Assembly (NCBI RefSeq): GCF_018617485.1
Contig: NZ_JACSKH010000001.1
Location: 496,001 to 560,000 of the forward strand
Direction of reading: 5' to 3'
DNA: 64,000 nt
Source: Exiguobacterium sp. s124
GTDB lineage: Bacteria > Bacillota > Bacilli > Exiguobacteriales > Exiguobacteriaceae
The notes below the pieces were generated by a model, which was not told the origin of the DNA, made no database searches, and saw nothing but the letters and a program-made list of their open reading frames with translations. The position numbers and the translations under genes were made by a program. Shown piece by piece: positions 6,160-15,075 of this stretch (position 1 is its first letter; every line of letters starts with the position of its first letter).

Positions 6160-9081
6160 ATGGTCAAAAAACAATGGAAACCCGTATGGGCAGTTGTGCT
6201 AACGTTTGCACTGATTCTGTCAATGTTTCCGATGCCGACGTCCGCTTTGGATAAAGGAAAATCGACACTCGTCGTCGTCCATTATCAAGAGGCGCCGGAT
6301 AACGAAAAGGATTGGAACTTATGGCTTTGGGCGAACGGCCCAGATTACTTCCCGAATAAAGGCTTCACATTCAATGGGGAAGATGCATTTGGAAAGGTGG
6401 CGGCTTACGAATTCCCGGTCGACTCACCTGAAAAGATTGGTCTCATCGTCCGAACGGACAACTGGGACAAGGATAAAGGGTCAGAAAATGACCGCTTCAT
6501 CACGAGTGACATGATTCAAGACGGTGTCGCAGAAGTGTGGATCAAATCAGGTGATCCAAAGATTTATACGTCGAATCCAGACGGAGAGACGGCATCAACG
6601 GAAATCGATATGAAAGTCCACTATTTCCGTTACGACAATACATACACGGACTGGGGCCTATGGGCTTGGCCAGACGGTGGGGACGGTCAGAGCATCGCGT
6701 TTGACGAGACTGATGCATTCGGTGGCGTGGCGAACGTCAAGCTCGCCAACCCAGAGTCGAAAAAACTGATGGGCTTGATCACGAAAAAAGGAGAATGGAC
6801 GGAGAAAGATGGGGAAGACCGCTTCGTTCTCGGTACAGCAAACGAGATTTGGCTCGTTGAAGGAGATTCGACAATCTACTATTCAGAGCCTGAAATCGAT
6901 CGCTCACCGAAACTCGTCTCATTCTCGGCGGACACGTTCCGTCAAGCAACGCTCACGACGAACCGCGTCATTACGGATGCGTTCATCGATGAAGTGACGG
7001 TAGATGGTGCTACTGTCGCTGCCATCACAAAGGCTGGTGACAAGTCAGTCACGATTGAATTCAGTGAAGACATCGATTTAGCGAAGGTCATCAAAGCCTC
7101 ACATCCTGAGTTTGGTGAACAGACGCTTCAAGCAGGAAAAGTACTCCGTTCGAAAGAGTTTGATGCGAAGTATGCTTATAACGGCAAACTCGGCATCACG
7201 TATCAAAAATCAAAAACACAATTTGTTCTTTGGGCACCGACCGCTCAACAGGTCGAGCTCGAGCTATGGAACATGCCGAAAGACCGACCAGCGAACGACA
7301 AAGACTTGAAAAAAGTCATCCAGATGAAACGCGGCGAGCGTGGCACGTGGGTGGCTGAAGTACGCGGCGACCTCGACGGTGTTGGGTATACGTATCAAGT
7401 GACACATGCGACAGGAAAAGTTCGTGCAGTCGATCCGTATGCGACAGCTGTCGGTGTGAACGGTGATCAAGGGGTCATCGTCGACTTAAAAGAAACCGAT
7501 CCAAAACGTTGGAACTCGATGAAACCGAAGTTGAAAAACTCGACGGACGCTATCATCTATGAGACACACGTTCGTGATTTCTCGATCTTCGACGTGAAGA
7601 CGGACACATATGACTCTGGTATCCAAAACAAAGGGAAATATCTCGGTGTCATCGAGCCGGGAACGCGTCTCCTCGTTGATGGGAAGAAAACGGCGACGAA
7701 GACCGGTCTCGATCACGTCAAAGACCTCGGTGTGACACACGTTCAGTTCATCCCGGTCTATGACTTCAACACGGCCTCGGTCGACGAAACGAATCCGATG
7801 GCGACATATAACTGGGGCTATGACCCGAAAAACTACAATGCACCAGAAGGGTCGTATTCGACGAATCCTTATGATGCAAAAGTACGAATCACAGAAATGA
7901 AACAAATGATTCAAGGTTTACATGACAACAACTTGCGTGCGGTCATGGACGTTGTTTACAACCACATGTTCGATGCACAGGCCTCAAACCTTCACAAAAT
8001 CGTACCGGGTTACTACTACCGTTACACGGCAGGTGGCGACTTCGCGAACGGAACGGGTGTCGGAAACGACACGGCTTCTGAGCGCGCGATGATGCAGAAA
8101 CTCATCGTCGATTCAGTCGTCTATTGGGCAAAAGAATACCATTGGGACGGCTTCCGCTTCGACTTGATGGGGATTCATGATGTCGATACGATGAACAAAG
8201 TCCGTGCGGAACTGAACAAAGTGGACAAATCGATTCTCGTCTTCGGAGAAGGCTGGGATCTCGGTACGCCACTTGATGCGGAACTGAAGGCGAACCAAAA
8301 GAACGCCTACAACATGCCAGGTGTTGCTCACTTCAATGACAACATTCGCGATGGATTGAAAGGAAGCGTCTTCTACGATGAAGACAATGGCTTCATCAAT
8401 GGAAAAGAAGGCATGGAGAATCGCGTGAAGACAGGAATCGTCGGTGAAATCACGTACAACGACACCATCAAAGGCTTCACGAAAGAACCGACGCAAGCGA
8501 TTACGTATGTCGAAGCGCACGATAACCATACGCTTTGGGACAAGTTGGAGTTGACGAATCCTGACGCCTCTGAAGAAGTGCGTACAGACATGCACCGCCT
8601 CGCTTCGAGCATTCTCTTGACGAGCCAAGGAACGACATTCCTTCACGCTGGACAGGAATTCATGCGTACGAAAGAAGGCGATCACAACTCGTACAAATCG
8701 CCAGACTCCATCAACCAGCTTGACTGGAAACGGGCAGCCGACCGTAAAGCGGACGTCCAATACATGAAAGGTTTGATTGAGATGCGGAAAGCAAACCCTG
8801 GTCTCCGCATGACGAAAGCGACTGACGTGAAGCGCTTCTTGAAATTCTACAAGTCTGAGGCGAACGTCATCACGTACTTGATCGATGAAGATGCACCAGG
8901 TCAAAAGAACGACTTGTACATCACACATAACGCGAACCCGAACGCTGTATCCGTGAAACTTCCAAAAGGAACGTGGAACGTGATTGTCGATGGGGATCGC
9001 GCTGGAACGAAGACGATTAAGCGCATGACTGGCAGAGTCACAGTCCCTGCATACCATACGTTTGTCCTTGAACGTCACTAA
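6160..9081 (+). CDS. pulA: Secreted type I pullulanase (GH13)
   Basis: Extracellular debranching enzyme hydrolysing alpha-1,6 bonds in pullulan and limit dextrins. The 973-residue precursor has a Sec signal peptide (about 1-29, ending PTSALD), two tandem CBM41-like starch-binding modules (about 33-135 and 148-245), a linker domain, a CBM48-like module (about 335-435) and a GH13 barrel. The type I signature YNWGYDP is at 550-556; catalytic residues are nucleophile D668 (FRFDLMG), acid E697 (FGEGWD) and D788 (EAHDN). No SLH or LPXTG anchor is seen, so free secretion is likely. ATG 6160 has AAGGAGGG nine bases upstream. Double cre sites imply glucose repression. Confidence 0.95.
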   Translation: MVKKQWKPVWAVVLTFALILSMFPMPTSALDKGKSTLVVVHYQEAPDNEKDWNLWLWANGPDYFPNKGFTFNGEDAFGKVAAYEFPVDSPEKIGLIVRTDNWDKDKGSENDRFITSDMIQDGVAEVWIKSGDPKIYTSNPDGETASTEIDMKVHYFRYDNTYTDWGLWAWPDGGDGQSIAFDETDAFGGVANVKLANPESKKLMGLITKKGEWTEKDGEDRFVLGTANEIWLVEGDSTIYYSEPEIDRSPKLVSFSADTFRQATLTTNRVITDAFIDEVTVDGATVAAITKAGDKSVTIEFSEDIDLAKVIKASHPEFGEQTLQAGKVLRSKEFDAKYAYNGKLGITYQKSKTQFVLWAPTAQQVELELWNMPKDRPANDKDLKKVIQMKRGERGTWVAEVRGDLDGVGYTYQVTHATGKVRAVDPYATAVGVNGDQGVIVDLKETDPKRWNSMKPKLKNSTDAIIYETHVRDFSIFDVKTDTYDSGIQNKGKYLGVIEPGTRLLVDGKKTATKTGLDHVKDLGVTHVQFIPVYDFNTASVDETNPMATYNWGYDPKNYNAPEGSYSTNPYDAKVRITEMKQMIQGLHDNNLRAVMDVVYNHMFDAQASNLHKIVPGYYYRYTAGGDFANGTGVGNDTASERAMMQKLIVDSVVYWAKEYHWDGFRFDLMGIHDVDTMNKVRAELNKVDKSILVFGEGWDLGTPLDAELKANQKNAYNMPGVAHFNDNIRDGLKGSVFYDEDNGFINGKEGMENRVKTGIVGEITYNDTIKGFTKEPTQAITYVEAHDNHTLWDKLELTNPDASEEVRTDMHRLASSILLTSQGTTFLHAGQEFMRTKEGDHNSYKSPDSINQLDWKRAADRKADVQYMKGLIEMRKANPGLRMTKATDVKRFLKFYKSEANVITYLIDEDAPGQKNDLYITHNANPNAVSVKLPKGTWNVIVDGDRAGTKTIKRMTGRVTVPAYHTFVLERH

Positions 9082-9088
9082 TTCATTG

Positions 9089-9115
9089 ACCCCACTTGCA
9101 AACAAGTGGGGTTTT
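9089..9115 (+). terminator. Intrinsic terminator of the pullulanase gene
   Basis: A 10-bp perfect stem (9089-9098 with 9103-9112), four-base loop, then TTTTCTT. Confidence 0.9.
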
Positions 9116-9227
9116 CTTATGGCATGATTATGGGTATTTGGTAATTAATGTTTAAAAAACTAGTCTTTTTGTATGAACACGAGAGTTTACGTTTGGAATT
9201 TCCATCTCTTTCGAAAGGAGAGATTGT

Positions 9228-12059
9228 ATGGCAATTTTCAAGAAGTGGATTCATCGCGTCAACGGAGACGACAAAGATATACTTTCGAAAGGGAAAGTGC
9301 CCGCATTTCATGTGGACTCCCTATTAATCGAACAATATCCTGATGCCATCTACGTACTCGATACAAATGGTCATTTAATTGATTCAAACGAAAAGATGGG
9401 ACTTTTATTTGACGATCTCACCATTTCCCCGACAGAGTCAGAAGAGTTCGCGTCTTATCACGCAAGGGCGTTAGTCGGAGAAACGGTTCATTTTGAACTA
9501 GTCAAAACATATGAGGGGCAAAAACGTAAACTCGCGGTCACGTGTACCCCACTTTATAAAGACCAACTCATTCAAGGTGTTTATGGGATTGTAAAAGACA
9601 TGAGCGCGGAATGGGAGACGCAAAACCGCTATGCGATTATGAAAGTAGGGCGTGAATTGCTTGAACAAGTGCCGGGTCTCATGATCATCGAAGCACATGT
9701 GAAAGACGGCACGTTTTCATTCTCCTCCCAAGTATCATCGTTCCTTGGCCTTTCAAAACGCCGATTGAACGACATGACACTGAACGACATTCGCGAAACG
9801 GTTCATCCTGATGACTGGGAAGAACTGACACAAGCGATTCAAACATTGCGAACAGCCGGGGAAGGGGCAGACTTTGCGATAGAGATTCGCCTTCGACATC
9901 AGGTCACACGTAAAGAGTTACCTGTTACGATACGAGGTGCGTTGTCTCTCGAACGGAACGTGTTCACGTACGTTATTTTTTCGACGAAAGACCAGCAACG
10001 CATCGAGCATGAATTGACCGATAAAGAAGAACTGTTGCGTCGCGTATGTGAGGCTTCAGACACGGCGATTTGTGACTATAGTTATGATACGAGCCAAATA
10101 GAGTTTGCGGCAGGACAGTTTCAAGCCATCTTCGGTTATACGGTGAAACAGTTCAATGCCCATCCGGATTATTGGAAAGTCGTCATCAATCAGGAAGATT
10201 TGGAAAAGGTCAATCTGGCGAATGAACAGACGCGTCATATGACCCCGGTCCACCTTGAATATCGGATTTTTGTCGGTAAGAAGCAGAAATGGATTCAAGA
10301 ATTCCGTCACCATCTATACGATGAGACGGGGCGCGTGCGAGGGTTTCAGGCGTTAATCCGGGACATGACCGAAGTGAGGGAGCATGAAGCAGAGGTGCTT
10401 CGATTGATCGAATTCGACCCGATGACGAATCTTCCGAACCGCGAAACGATGTTCCAGTCCGTCACACGATTGATTCAGACGGACCTCGCATTCGTCTTAT
10501 TCACGGTGACGTTCAATCGAATCGGTGACATCAATCGAGCTTTCGGTTATGAGTACGGCGATGAATGGCGAATTCAAACGGCGCATCGGTTGCTCGAAAG
10601 TGTACCGGACGAAGCGGTCGTCGGTCATTTAGATGGAGATACGTATCTCGTCATCATGCCTGGTCATCACGAAGATGAACAGTTGTTCCAAATCGGGAAG
10701 CGACTCACGACATTATCCGATTACTGTTTTCAACTTGAACCGTATTCCGTATATCCGAATATGCAAGTCGGAGTCAGCCGTTATCCGAATGATGCGGATG
10801 ACGAAACGACGCTCATTCGCCGGAGTTATATGGCGATGGGACGAGCTGGGAAGTCGGGAGCGGCCCCTGTCTCTTTGTATGCCTCGCATATGAACCTTGA
10901 TGAATTGAAGCGATTCGAATTGTTACGTGACTTGCCGAACGCCATTGACCGGAATGAATTTTATCTCTTATATCAACCGAAAGTGAATGCGTGGACCGGA
11001 GAGATCACGGGAGCGGAGGCGCTGATGCGTTGGGATCATCCGACATGGGGTGTCGTGTCTCCGCTTGACTTCATCCCACTCGCCGAAGAGAGCAACCTGT
11101 TCATTCGATTGACGGACTATTTGATTGAGGAAGTGTTTCGGTACTTGGCGACGTTACGGAGTAAAGTCCCAATCTCGTTGAACGTTTCCCCGAAATACTT
11201 GTATCACGAACAGTTGTTGCATACATTCGAAGCGGCGAGCCGGCGACATGATGTCCCGTTACATTGGCTTGAAATCGAAGTGGCCGAGACGTCAAAACTA
11301 GATGAAACACACCATATCATGAACGTCTTTTCTTCGTTGAAAGCGCTTGGGATTCAACTTGCCCTCGACGACTTCGGAAAAGGATATTCGTCACTAGCCT
11401 ATTTGCAACAGTTCCAGGTGAATACGATTAAAATCGACCGAATATTTGGTCACGGCGTATCGGAAAACAAGCAAGCCCGCGCCATCATTCATAGCCTTGT
11501 CGTCTTGGCAAAAGAATTCGATCTCGCAGTCGTCGTAGAAGGGATCGAACAGATGGAAGATTTATTGCTGTTGCGTCAGCTCGGTTGCAAGACGATTCAA
11601 GGGTATCTGTTCAGTCCTCCTGTCCGCGGCGATGCTTTCGAGAAGATGATGCATACCGGAAAACTGATTGCCGACCCGCTCGATAATCATGAAATGGCGA
11701 CAACTCGTTATATTCAAGCGGGAATCACGATTACGACGATTCGACAACAACCGGTATCGGTCGGACTATCCTCAATCGTCTTGACATCACGTTCGGACCA
11801 GCACCTTCATTTTTATGCCGCGCTTCGTCTTCCGCTAGAAGGAGAGGTCGAGTTTATTATTCGCTTTACGGTTGGAGCGGATTTACCTGTTCGTTTACAT
11901 CGGATGACAGAAGTGACCAATGGGCTATATCAATACACTGCCGAATACGAATCGAGTCCGGGGGTGGAAGCGCAGCTCACTTCTCTTGAGACAAAAGTGA
12001 CCGGAGACGAATCCATCTCCGATTATTTGCAACTCGTACATCAGGTAGAGGGAATATGA
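9228..12059 (+). CDS. PAS-GGDEF(degenerate)-EAL c-di-GMP phosphodiesterase
   Basis: A 943-residue cytoplasmic signalling protein, probably hydrolysing c-di-GMP. Domain order: PAS-like modules at about 25-125, 140-265 and 270-390, a GGDEF-fold domain (about 395-560), an EAL domain (about 568-810) and a C-terminal beta-rich region of about 120 residues that may be PilZ-like. The GGDEF signature is replaced by DGDTY (469-473), so cyclase activity is unlikely; it may act as a GTP sensor. EAL residues look intact: EAL at 597-599, SLNVSP, EVAET, DDFGKGYSSL, KIDR, EGIE and QGY. No membrane segment. ATG 9228 follows AAAGGAGA. Monocistronic. Confidence 0.9.
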   Translation: MAIFKKWIHRVNGDDKDILSKGKVPAFHVDSLLIEQYPDAIYVLDTNGHLIDSNEKMGLLFDDLTISPTESEEFASYHARALVGETVHFELVKTYEGQKRKLAVTCTPLYKDQLIQGVYGIVKDMSAEWETQNRYAIMKVGRELLEQVPGLMIIEAHVKDGTFSFSSQVSSFLGLSKRRLNDMTLNDIRETVHPDDWEELTQAIQTLRTAGEGADFAIEIRLRHQVTRKELPVTIRGALSLERNVFTYVIFSTKDQQRIEHELTDKEELLRRVCEASDTAICDYSYDTSQIEFAAGQFQAIFGYTVKQFNAHPDYWKVVINQEDLEKVNLANEQTRHMTPVHLEYRIFVGKKQKWIQEFRHHLYDETGRVRGFQALIRDMTEVREHEAEVLRLIEFDPMTNLPNRETMFQSVTRLIQTDLAFVLFTVTFNRIGDINRAFGYEYGDEWRIQTAHRLLESVPDEAVVGHLDGDTYLVIMPGHHEDEQLFQIGKRLTTLSDYCFQLEPYSVYPNMQVGVSRYPNDADDETTLIRRSYMAMGRAGKSGAAPVSLYASHMNLDELKRFELLRDLPNAIDRNEFYLLYQPKVNAWTGEITGAEALMRWDHPTWGVVSPLDFIPLAEESNLFIRLTDYLIEEVFRYLATLRSKVPISLNVSPKYLYHEQLLHTFEAASRRHDVPLHWLEIEVAETSKLDETHHIMNVFSSLKALGIQLALDDFGKGYSSLAYLQQFQVNTIKIDRIFGHGVSENKQARAIIHSLVVLAKEFDLAVVVEGIEQMEDLLLLRQLGCKTIQGYLFSPPVRGDAFEKMMHTGKLIADPLDNHEMATTRYIQAGITITTIRQQPVSVGLSSIVLTSRSDQHLHFYAALRLPLEGEVEFIIRFTVGADLPVRLHRMTEVTNGLYQYTAEYESSPGVEAQLTSLETKVTGDESISDYLQLVHQVEGI

Positions 12060-12102
12060 GCGTTCGACCTGTCGTAGGCGAGGATGGATAGTTGAAAGGA
12101 AG

Positions 12103-12147
12103 GTCTCCTTTTCTCTAAGATGGAGAAGAGAGAAAAAATGAGGAGAC
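12103..12147 (+). promoter_or_regulatory. Hairpin pairing with the nos ribosome binding site
   Basis: GTCTCCT (12103-12109) is complementary to AGGAGAC (12141-12147), which contains the nos Shine-Dalgarno; an inner stem TTTTCTCT/AGAGAAAA (12109-12116 with 12129-12136) extends it. A competing reading is a promoter TTGAAA (12092-12097)-18 bp-TAAGAT (12116-12121), which would start transcription inside the hairpin. Confidence 0.45.
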
Positions 12148-12154
12148 TTAAGAT

Positions 12155-13231
12155 ATGAATGTGTATGAACAAGCGAGCGAGTGGATGCGACAACGGCAAG
12201 ACGTCCCTTCTGAACGCCTGCAGCAAATCGAACAAGAAATTGAGCGCACCGGTACCTATACGTTGACGACAGAGGAGTTGTGTGAGGGTGCGAAAGTGGC
12301 GTGGCGGAACTCGAACCGTTGCATCGGACGATTGTTTTGGCAGACGCTTCATGTGATCGATGCTCGAGACGCCACAACATTTGATGATGTCTACGCGCGG
12401 CTTGTCAATCATCTTCATTTCGCGACGAACGGTGGGAAGATCCGCTCGACGATGACGGTCCTTCCGAACGAGTTCAAACTGTTGAATACGCAGCTCATTC
12501 GGTATGCCGGATATGAGACGCAAGACGGGATCATCGGGGATCCGATGTCGGTGACGATGACGAAACGGGCTGAACAACTCGGTTGGGTCGGTGCAGGCAC
12601 GCCGTTTGACGTCCTGCCGCTCATGATTACGGACGGTCAGGATGTTCGTCTTTATGAATTACCGAGTGACGCTGTGCTCGAAGTGGATATCGTGCATGAG
12701 GAGTATGACTTGTTTGACGGGCGCACCATCAAATGGCACGCCGTCCCGGCCATCGCCGACATGGAGCTTGAAATCGGCGGTCTCCGTTTTACATCCGTGC
12801 CGTTCAACGGCTGGTATATGGAGACGGAAATCGGTGCCCGTAACTTGGCAGACACCGACCGTTATGACTTATTGCCACTTGTCGGCCGTTCACTCGGGCT
12901 CGACACGTCGAAAGAACGCTCCCTTTGGCGGGACCGTGCCCTCGTTGAATTGAATATCGCTGTCCTTCAGTCGTTCGAACGGGCAGGTGTCACCATCGTT
13001 GACCACCATACCGCCGCAAAACAGTTCAAACGATTCGAAAAGAATGAACGGGAAGCGGGGCGTGACGTCACCGGGCAGTGGAGCTGGCTCATCCCACCCC
13101 TATCGCCTGCGACGACGCACGTCTTCCATGAACATTATGACAATATCATCAAGACGCCGAACTTGTTCGCACGAAGCGGATGTCCGTTCTCGGGGTTTCG
13201 TCAGCCGGTAAAAGAGGAAATAAAAGGCTAG
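12155..13231 (+). CDS. nos: Bacterial nitric oxide synthase oxygenase
   Basis: Haem enzyme converting L-arginine to citrulline and NO using electrons from a host flavodoxin or flavin reductase; there is no fused reductase domain. At 358 residues it has typical bacterial NOS length. The haem-thiolate Cys is in WRNSNRCIGR (about C56); the arginine-binding Glu is in the conserved WYMETEIGARNLAD block; dimer and pterin elements are recognisable near the C-terminus (WSWLIPPLSPATTHVFHEHY). ATG 12155 has GAGGAG nine bases upstream, which is complementary to a leader segment. The RDD gene follows by 23 bp and may be cotranscribed. In Bacillus, NO protects from oxidative stress (family knowledge). Confidence 0.96.
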   Translation: MNVYEQASEWMRQRQDVPSERLQQIEQEIERTGTYTLTTEELCEGAKVAWRNSNRCIGRLFWQTLHVIDARDATTFDDVYARLVNHLHFATNGGKIRSTMTVLPNEFKLLNTQLIRYAGYETQDGIIGDPMSVTMTKRAEQLGWVGAGTPFDVLPLMITDGQDVRLYELPSDAVLEVDIVHEEYDLFDGRTIKWHAVPAIADMELEIGGLRFTSVPFNGWYMETEIGARNLADTDRYDLLPLVGRSLGLDTSKERSLWRDRALVELNIAVLQSFERAGVTIVDHHTAAKQFKRFEKNEREAGRDVTGQWSWLIPPLSPATTHVFHEHYDNIIKTPNLFARSGCPFSGFRQPVKEEIKG

Positions 13232-13254
13232 AACCGAGAGAAAGGATGATTGCT

Positions 13255-13665
13255 GTGGCAGTCCCACTTTGGAAACGAGCCGTCGCCGGTCAAATCGACC
13301 AAGTCGTCTTTCAGACGCCGGCCAAATTGATTGAGAAGGCAATCCGCAAAAAGGTATGGCCAGACAAGGAAGTGAAGCGGTATTACTTACCGACCGTTGT
13401 GACGATGGCTGGAGAGGTTTACTGTATGCTGTACCAAAACGGTCAGACACTTGGTGATCGAGTCGTTGGAATAAAAGTCGTGAGTGCGGACGGACGCCCG
13501 CTCTCTCTTGAACAGGTCATCAAACGGACACTTTATAAGGACGTCGTCTATCCGGCGACGCTCGGGATTCCGCTCATTCGAGCGCTCCAACAGATGAAGT
13601 CGAACAAAGACCTCGAGTTGCCGCATGACGAATTCGCCCATACAAAATTGATTTCGACGAAGTGA
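13255..13665 (+). CDS. RDD-family membrane protein
   Basis: A 136-residue protein resembling the RDD family: an N-terminal KRAVAGQIDQVVF segment with the characteristic Arg and Asp, a hydrophobic stretch (about 45-62), and the typical LGDRVVGIKVVSADGRPLSLEQVIKR tail motif. It is shorter and less hydrophobic than usual RDD proteins, so membrane topology is uncertain. GTG 13255 is favoured because AAAGGA is eight bases upstream; ATG 13246 abuts that site. It sits 23 bp behind nos; a functional link is only suggested by proximity. Confidence 0.7.
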   Translation: MAVPLWKRAVAGQIDQVVFQTPAKLIEKAIRKKVWPDKEVKRYYLPTVVTMAGEVYCMLYQNGQTLGDRVVGIKVVSADGRPLSLEQVIKRTLYKDVVYPATLGIPLIRALQQMKSNKDLELPHDEFAHTKLISTK

Positions 13666-13671
13666 AGAGAA

Positions 13672-13700
13672 GCAGGGCGACCGCATGTCGCTCTGTTTTT
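13672..13700 (+). terminator. Intrinsic terminator after nos-RDD
   Basis: A 10-bp stem with G-T wobbles (13672-13681 with 13687-13696) followed by TTTT. A TATAAT at 13743-13748 further on is a plausible -10 for the DegV gene, but I see no good -35. Confidence 0.7.
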
Positions 13701-13790
13701 GTGTCTCGTTCGGACGAGTAGGAATAGGGGCAGAAAATAAGGTATAATGGGATTGGACAAAAATGAACGACCATTGGAGGCTTTTTAGTT

Positions 13791-14642
13791 ATGACAAAAA
13801 TCGCATGGATTACCGACAGCATGGCCAACTTCTCACAAGAAGAGGCGGCGCGTCTCGGTGTGGATATCGTCCCGATTCAATTGATTGTTGATGGCAACGG
13901 TTATAGTGAAACAAATCTCTCGCTTGAAGACTTGCACCGGTATATGATTGACCAAAAGAAAGAAGCGAAGACGTCACAACCGATTTTCGGAGATTTCATC
14001 GGCCGCTACGAGCGCTTGAAAGAAGAAGGATATGACTGCGCCATCGCCGTCCACTGTTCGAACGGATTGAGCAGCACGGCCAAAAACTCAAAAGCAGCGG
14101 CAGAGGCGGCTGACTTTAAAGTGTATACAATCGACTCTCACGCTGCGCTCGAAGCGCAACAAGAGCTCGTTCGAATCGGAAAGGCTGCTGAACAAGAAGG
14201 CAAATCCGTCGAAGAGATTGTCGCATTGCTCGAGGCATGGCGTGATAAGAAAAACTTCTTCATGATTATCGGAAACATGGAAACGATGCGCCGCGGTGGC
14301 CGTGTTTCTTCGGGTGAGCTGTTCCTTGCGAACATTTTGAACATTAAACCGATCATCACGCTCGATGAGACGGGGAAAGTCATTCCGTTCAAAAAAGCAC
14401 GCTCGTTGAAGAAAGCCTATGCGGAGATGGTCGGCGAACTCGAACGTCGCCACGTGGAGAACGGTGTAAAAGACAATCGTGTGTTCGTCCAGACGGCACT
14501 CGCACCGAAGATGCAAGACGACCTTGTCGCACTTATCGAGTCGAAATTACCGGGTCTTGAAGTGGTACGGACACGATTCTGTCCATCCATCGCGGTACAT
14601 GCCGGGTTTGAGACGGTCGGTGTCTTGTGGCTCGACGCTTAA
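13791..14642 (+). CDS. DegV family fatty-acid-binding protein (FakB-like)
   Basis: DegV/FakB proteins bind a fatty acid and present it to the kinase FakA for acyl-phosphate formation (family knowledge). The 283-residue sequence has the N-terminal ITDSMANFSQ nucleotide/lipid-loop motif, TSQPIFGDF, the SSTAKNS segment and the GGRVSSG hinge typical of the family. ATG 13791 follows TTGGAGG by ten bases. A second, divergent DegV lies at 20697-21527. The thioredoxin-like gene begins 19 bp downstream, so the two may be cotranscribed. Confidence 0.92.
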   Translation: MTKIAWITDSMANFSQEEAARLGVDIVPIQLIVDGNGYSETNLSLEDLHRYMIDQKKEAKTSQPIFGDFIGRYERLKEEGYDCAIAVHCSNGLSSTAKNSKAAAEAADFKVYTIDSHAALEAQQELVRIGKAAEQEGKSVEEIVALLEAWRDKKNFFMIIGNMETMRRGGRVSSGELFLANILNIKPIITLDETGKVIPFKKARSLKKAYAEMVGELERRHVENGVKDNRVFVQTALAPKMQDDLVALIESKLPGLEVVRTRFCPSIAVHAGFETVGVLWLDA

Positions 14643-14661
14643 TGAATAGGAGGAATATAAG

Positions 14662-14988
14662 ATGGAAGCAATGACAACGTTGACTGGATTGAACGAACGG
14701 ATCGCGAGCACGGAACAACTGCTCGTTTACGTGTCGCATCCAGGATGCAGTGTCTGTCATGCGCTGAAACCTCAAATCGAAGAGATGCTCCATCAATTCC
14801 CTGACATCGAGGCGGTCGCAGTGGATTCGGACGAAGTCCCAGAAGTTGCGGGAACCTTCTCCATTTTCACAGTACCGGTCGTCCTCTTTTTCATCAACGG
14901 AAAAGAGATGCTACGTCGGGCGCGATTCGTCCCAATCGGGGAATTGACACATCAACTCGAACGCATGCAAGAAATTAGACAAGCCTAA
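14662..14988 (+). CDS. Thioredoxin-like protein with CSVC active site
   Basis: A 108-residue single-domain thioredoxin-fold protein. The redox motif is C29-S-V-C32 rather than CGPC, preceded by HPG, and the cis-proline is in TVPVV, so the active site is complete. No signal peptide; it should act in the cytoplasm as a disulfide reductase or a bacilliredoxin-like factor; the substrate is unknown. AGGAGG lies eight bases before ATG 14662. It follows degV by 19 bp and ends at a strong terminator. Confidence 0.85.
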   Translation: MEAMTTLTGLNERIASTEQLLVYVSHPGCSVCHALKPQIEEMLHQFPDIEAVAVDSDEVPEVAGTFSIFTVPVVLFFINGKEMLRRARFVPIGELTHQLERMQEIRQA

Positions 14989-14994
14989 TCGAAG

Positions 14995-15029
14995 CCCATC
15001 ATCCCACTTGACGGATGATGGGTTTTTTT
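14995..15029 (+). terminator. Intrinsic terminator
   Basis: A 10-bp perfect stem (14995-15004 with 15013-15022) followed by seven T. Confidence 0.92.
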
Positions 15030-15075
15030 CGTAGGTGAACGGGTAAAGACCCGCAAACACATAAGGGGTGATTCG

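Noticed and set aside
8113-9105. Long minus-strand ORF of 330 codons opposite the pullulanase
   Set aside because: It mirrors the coding bias of the opposite strand, lacks a ribosome site and shows no domain.
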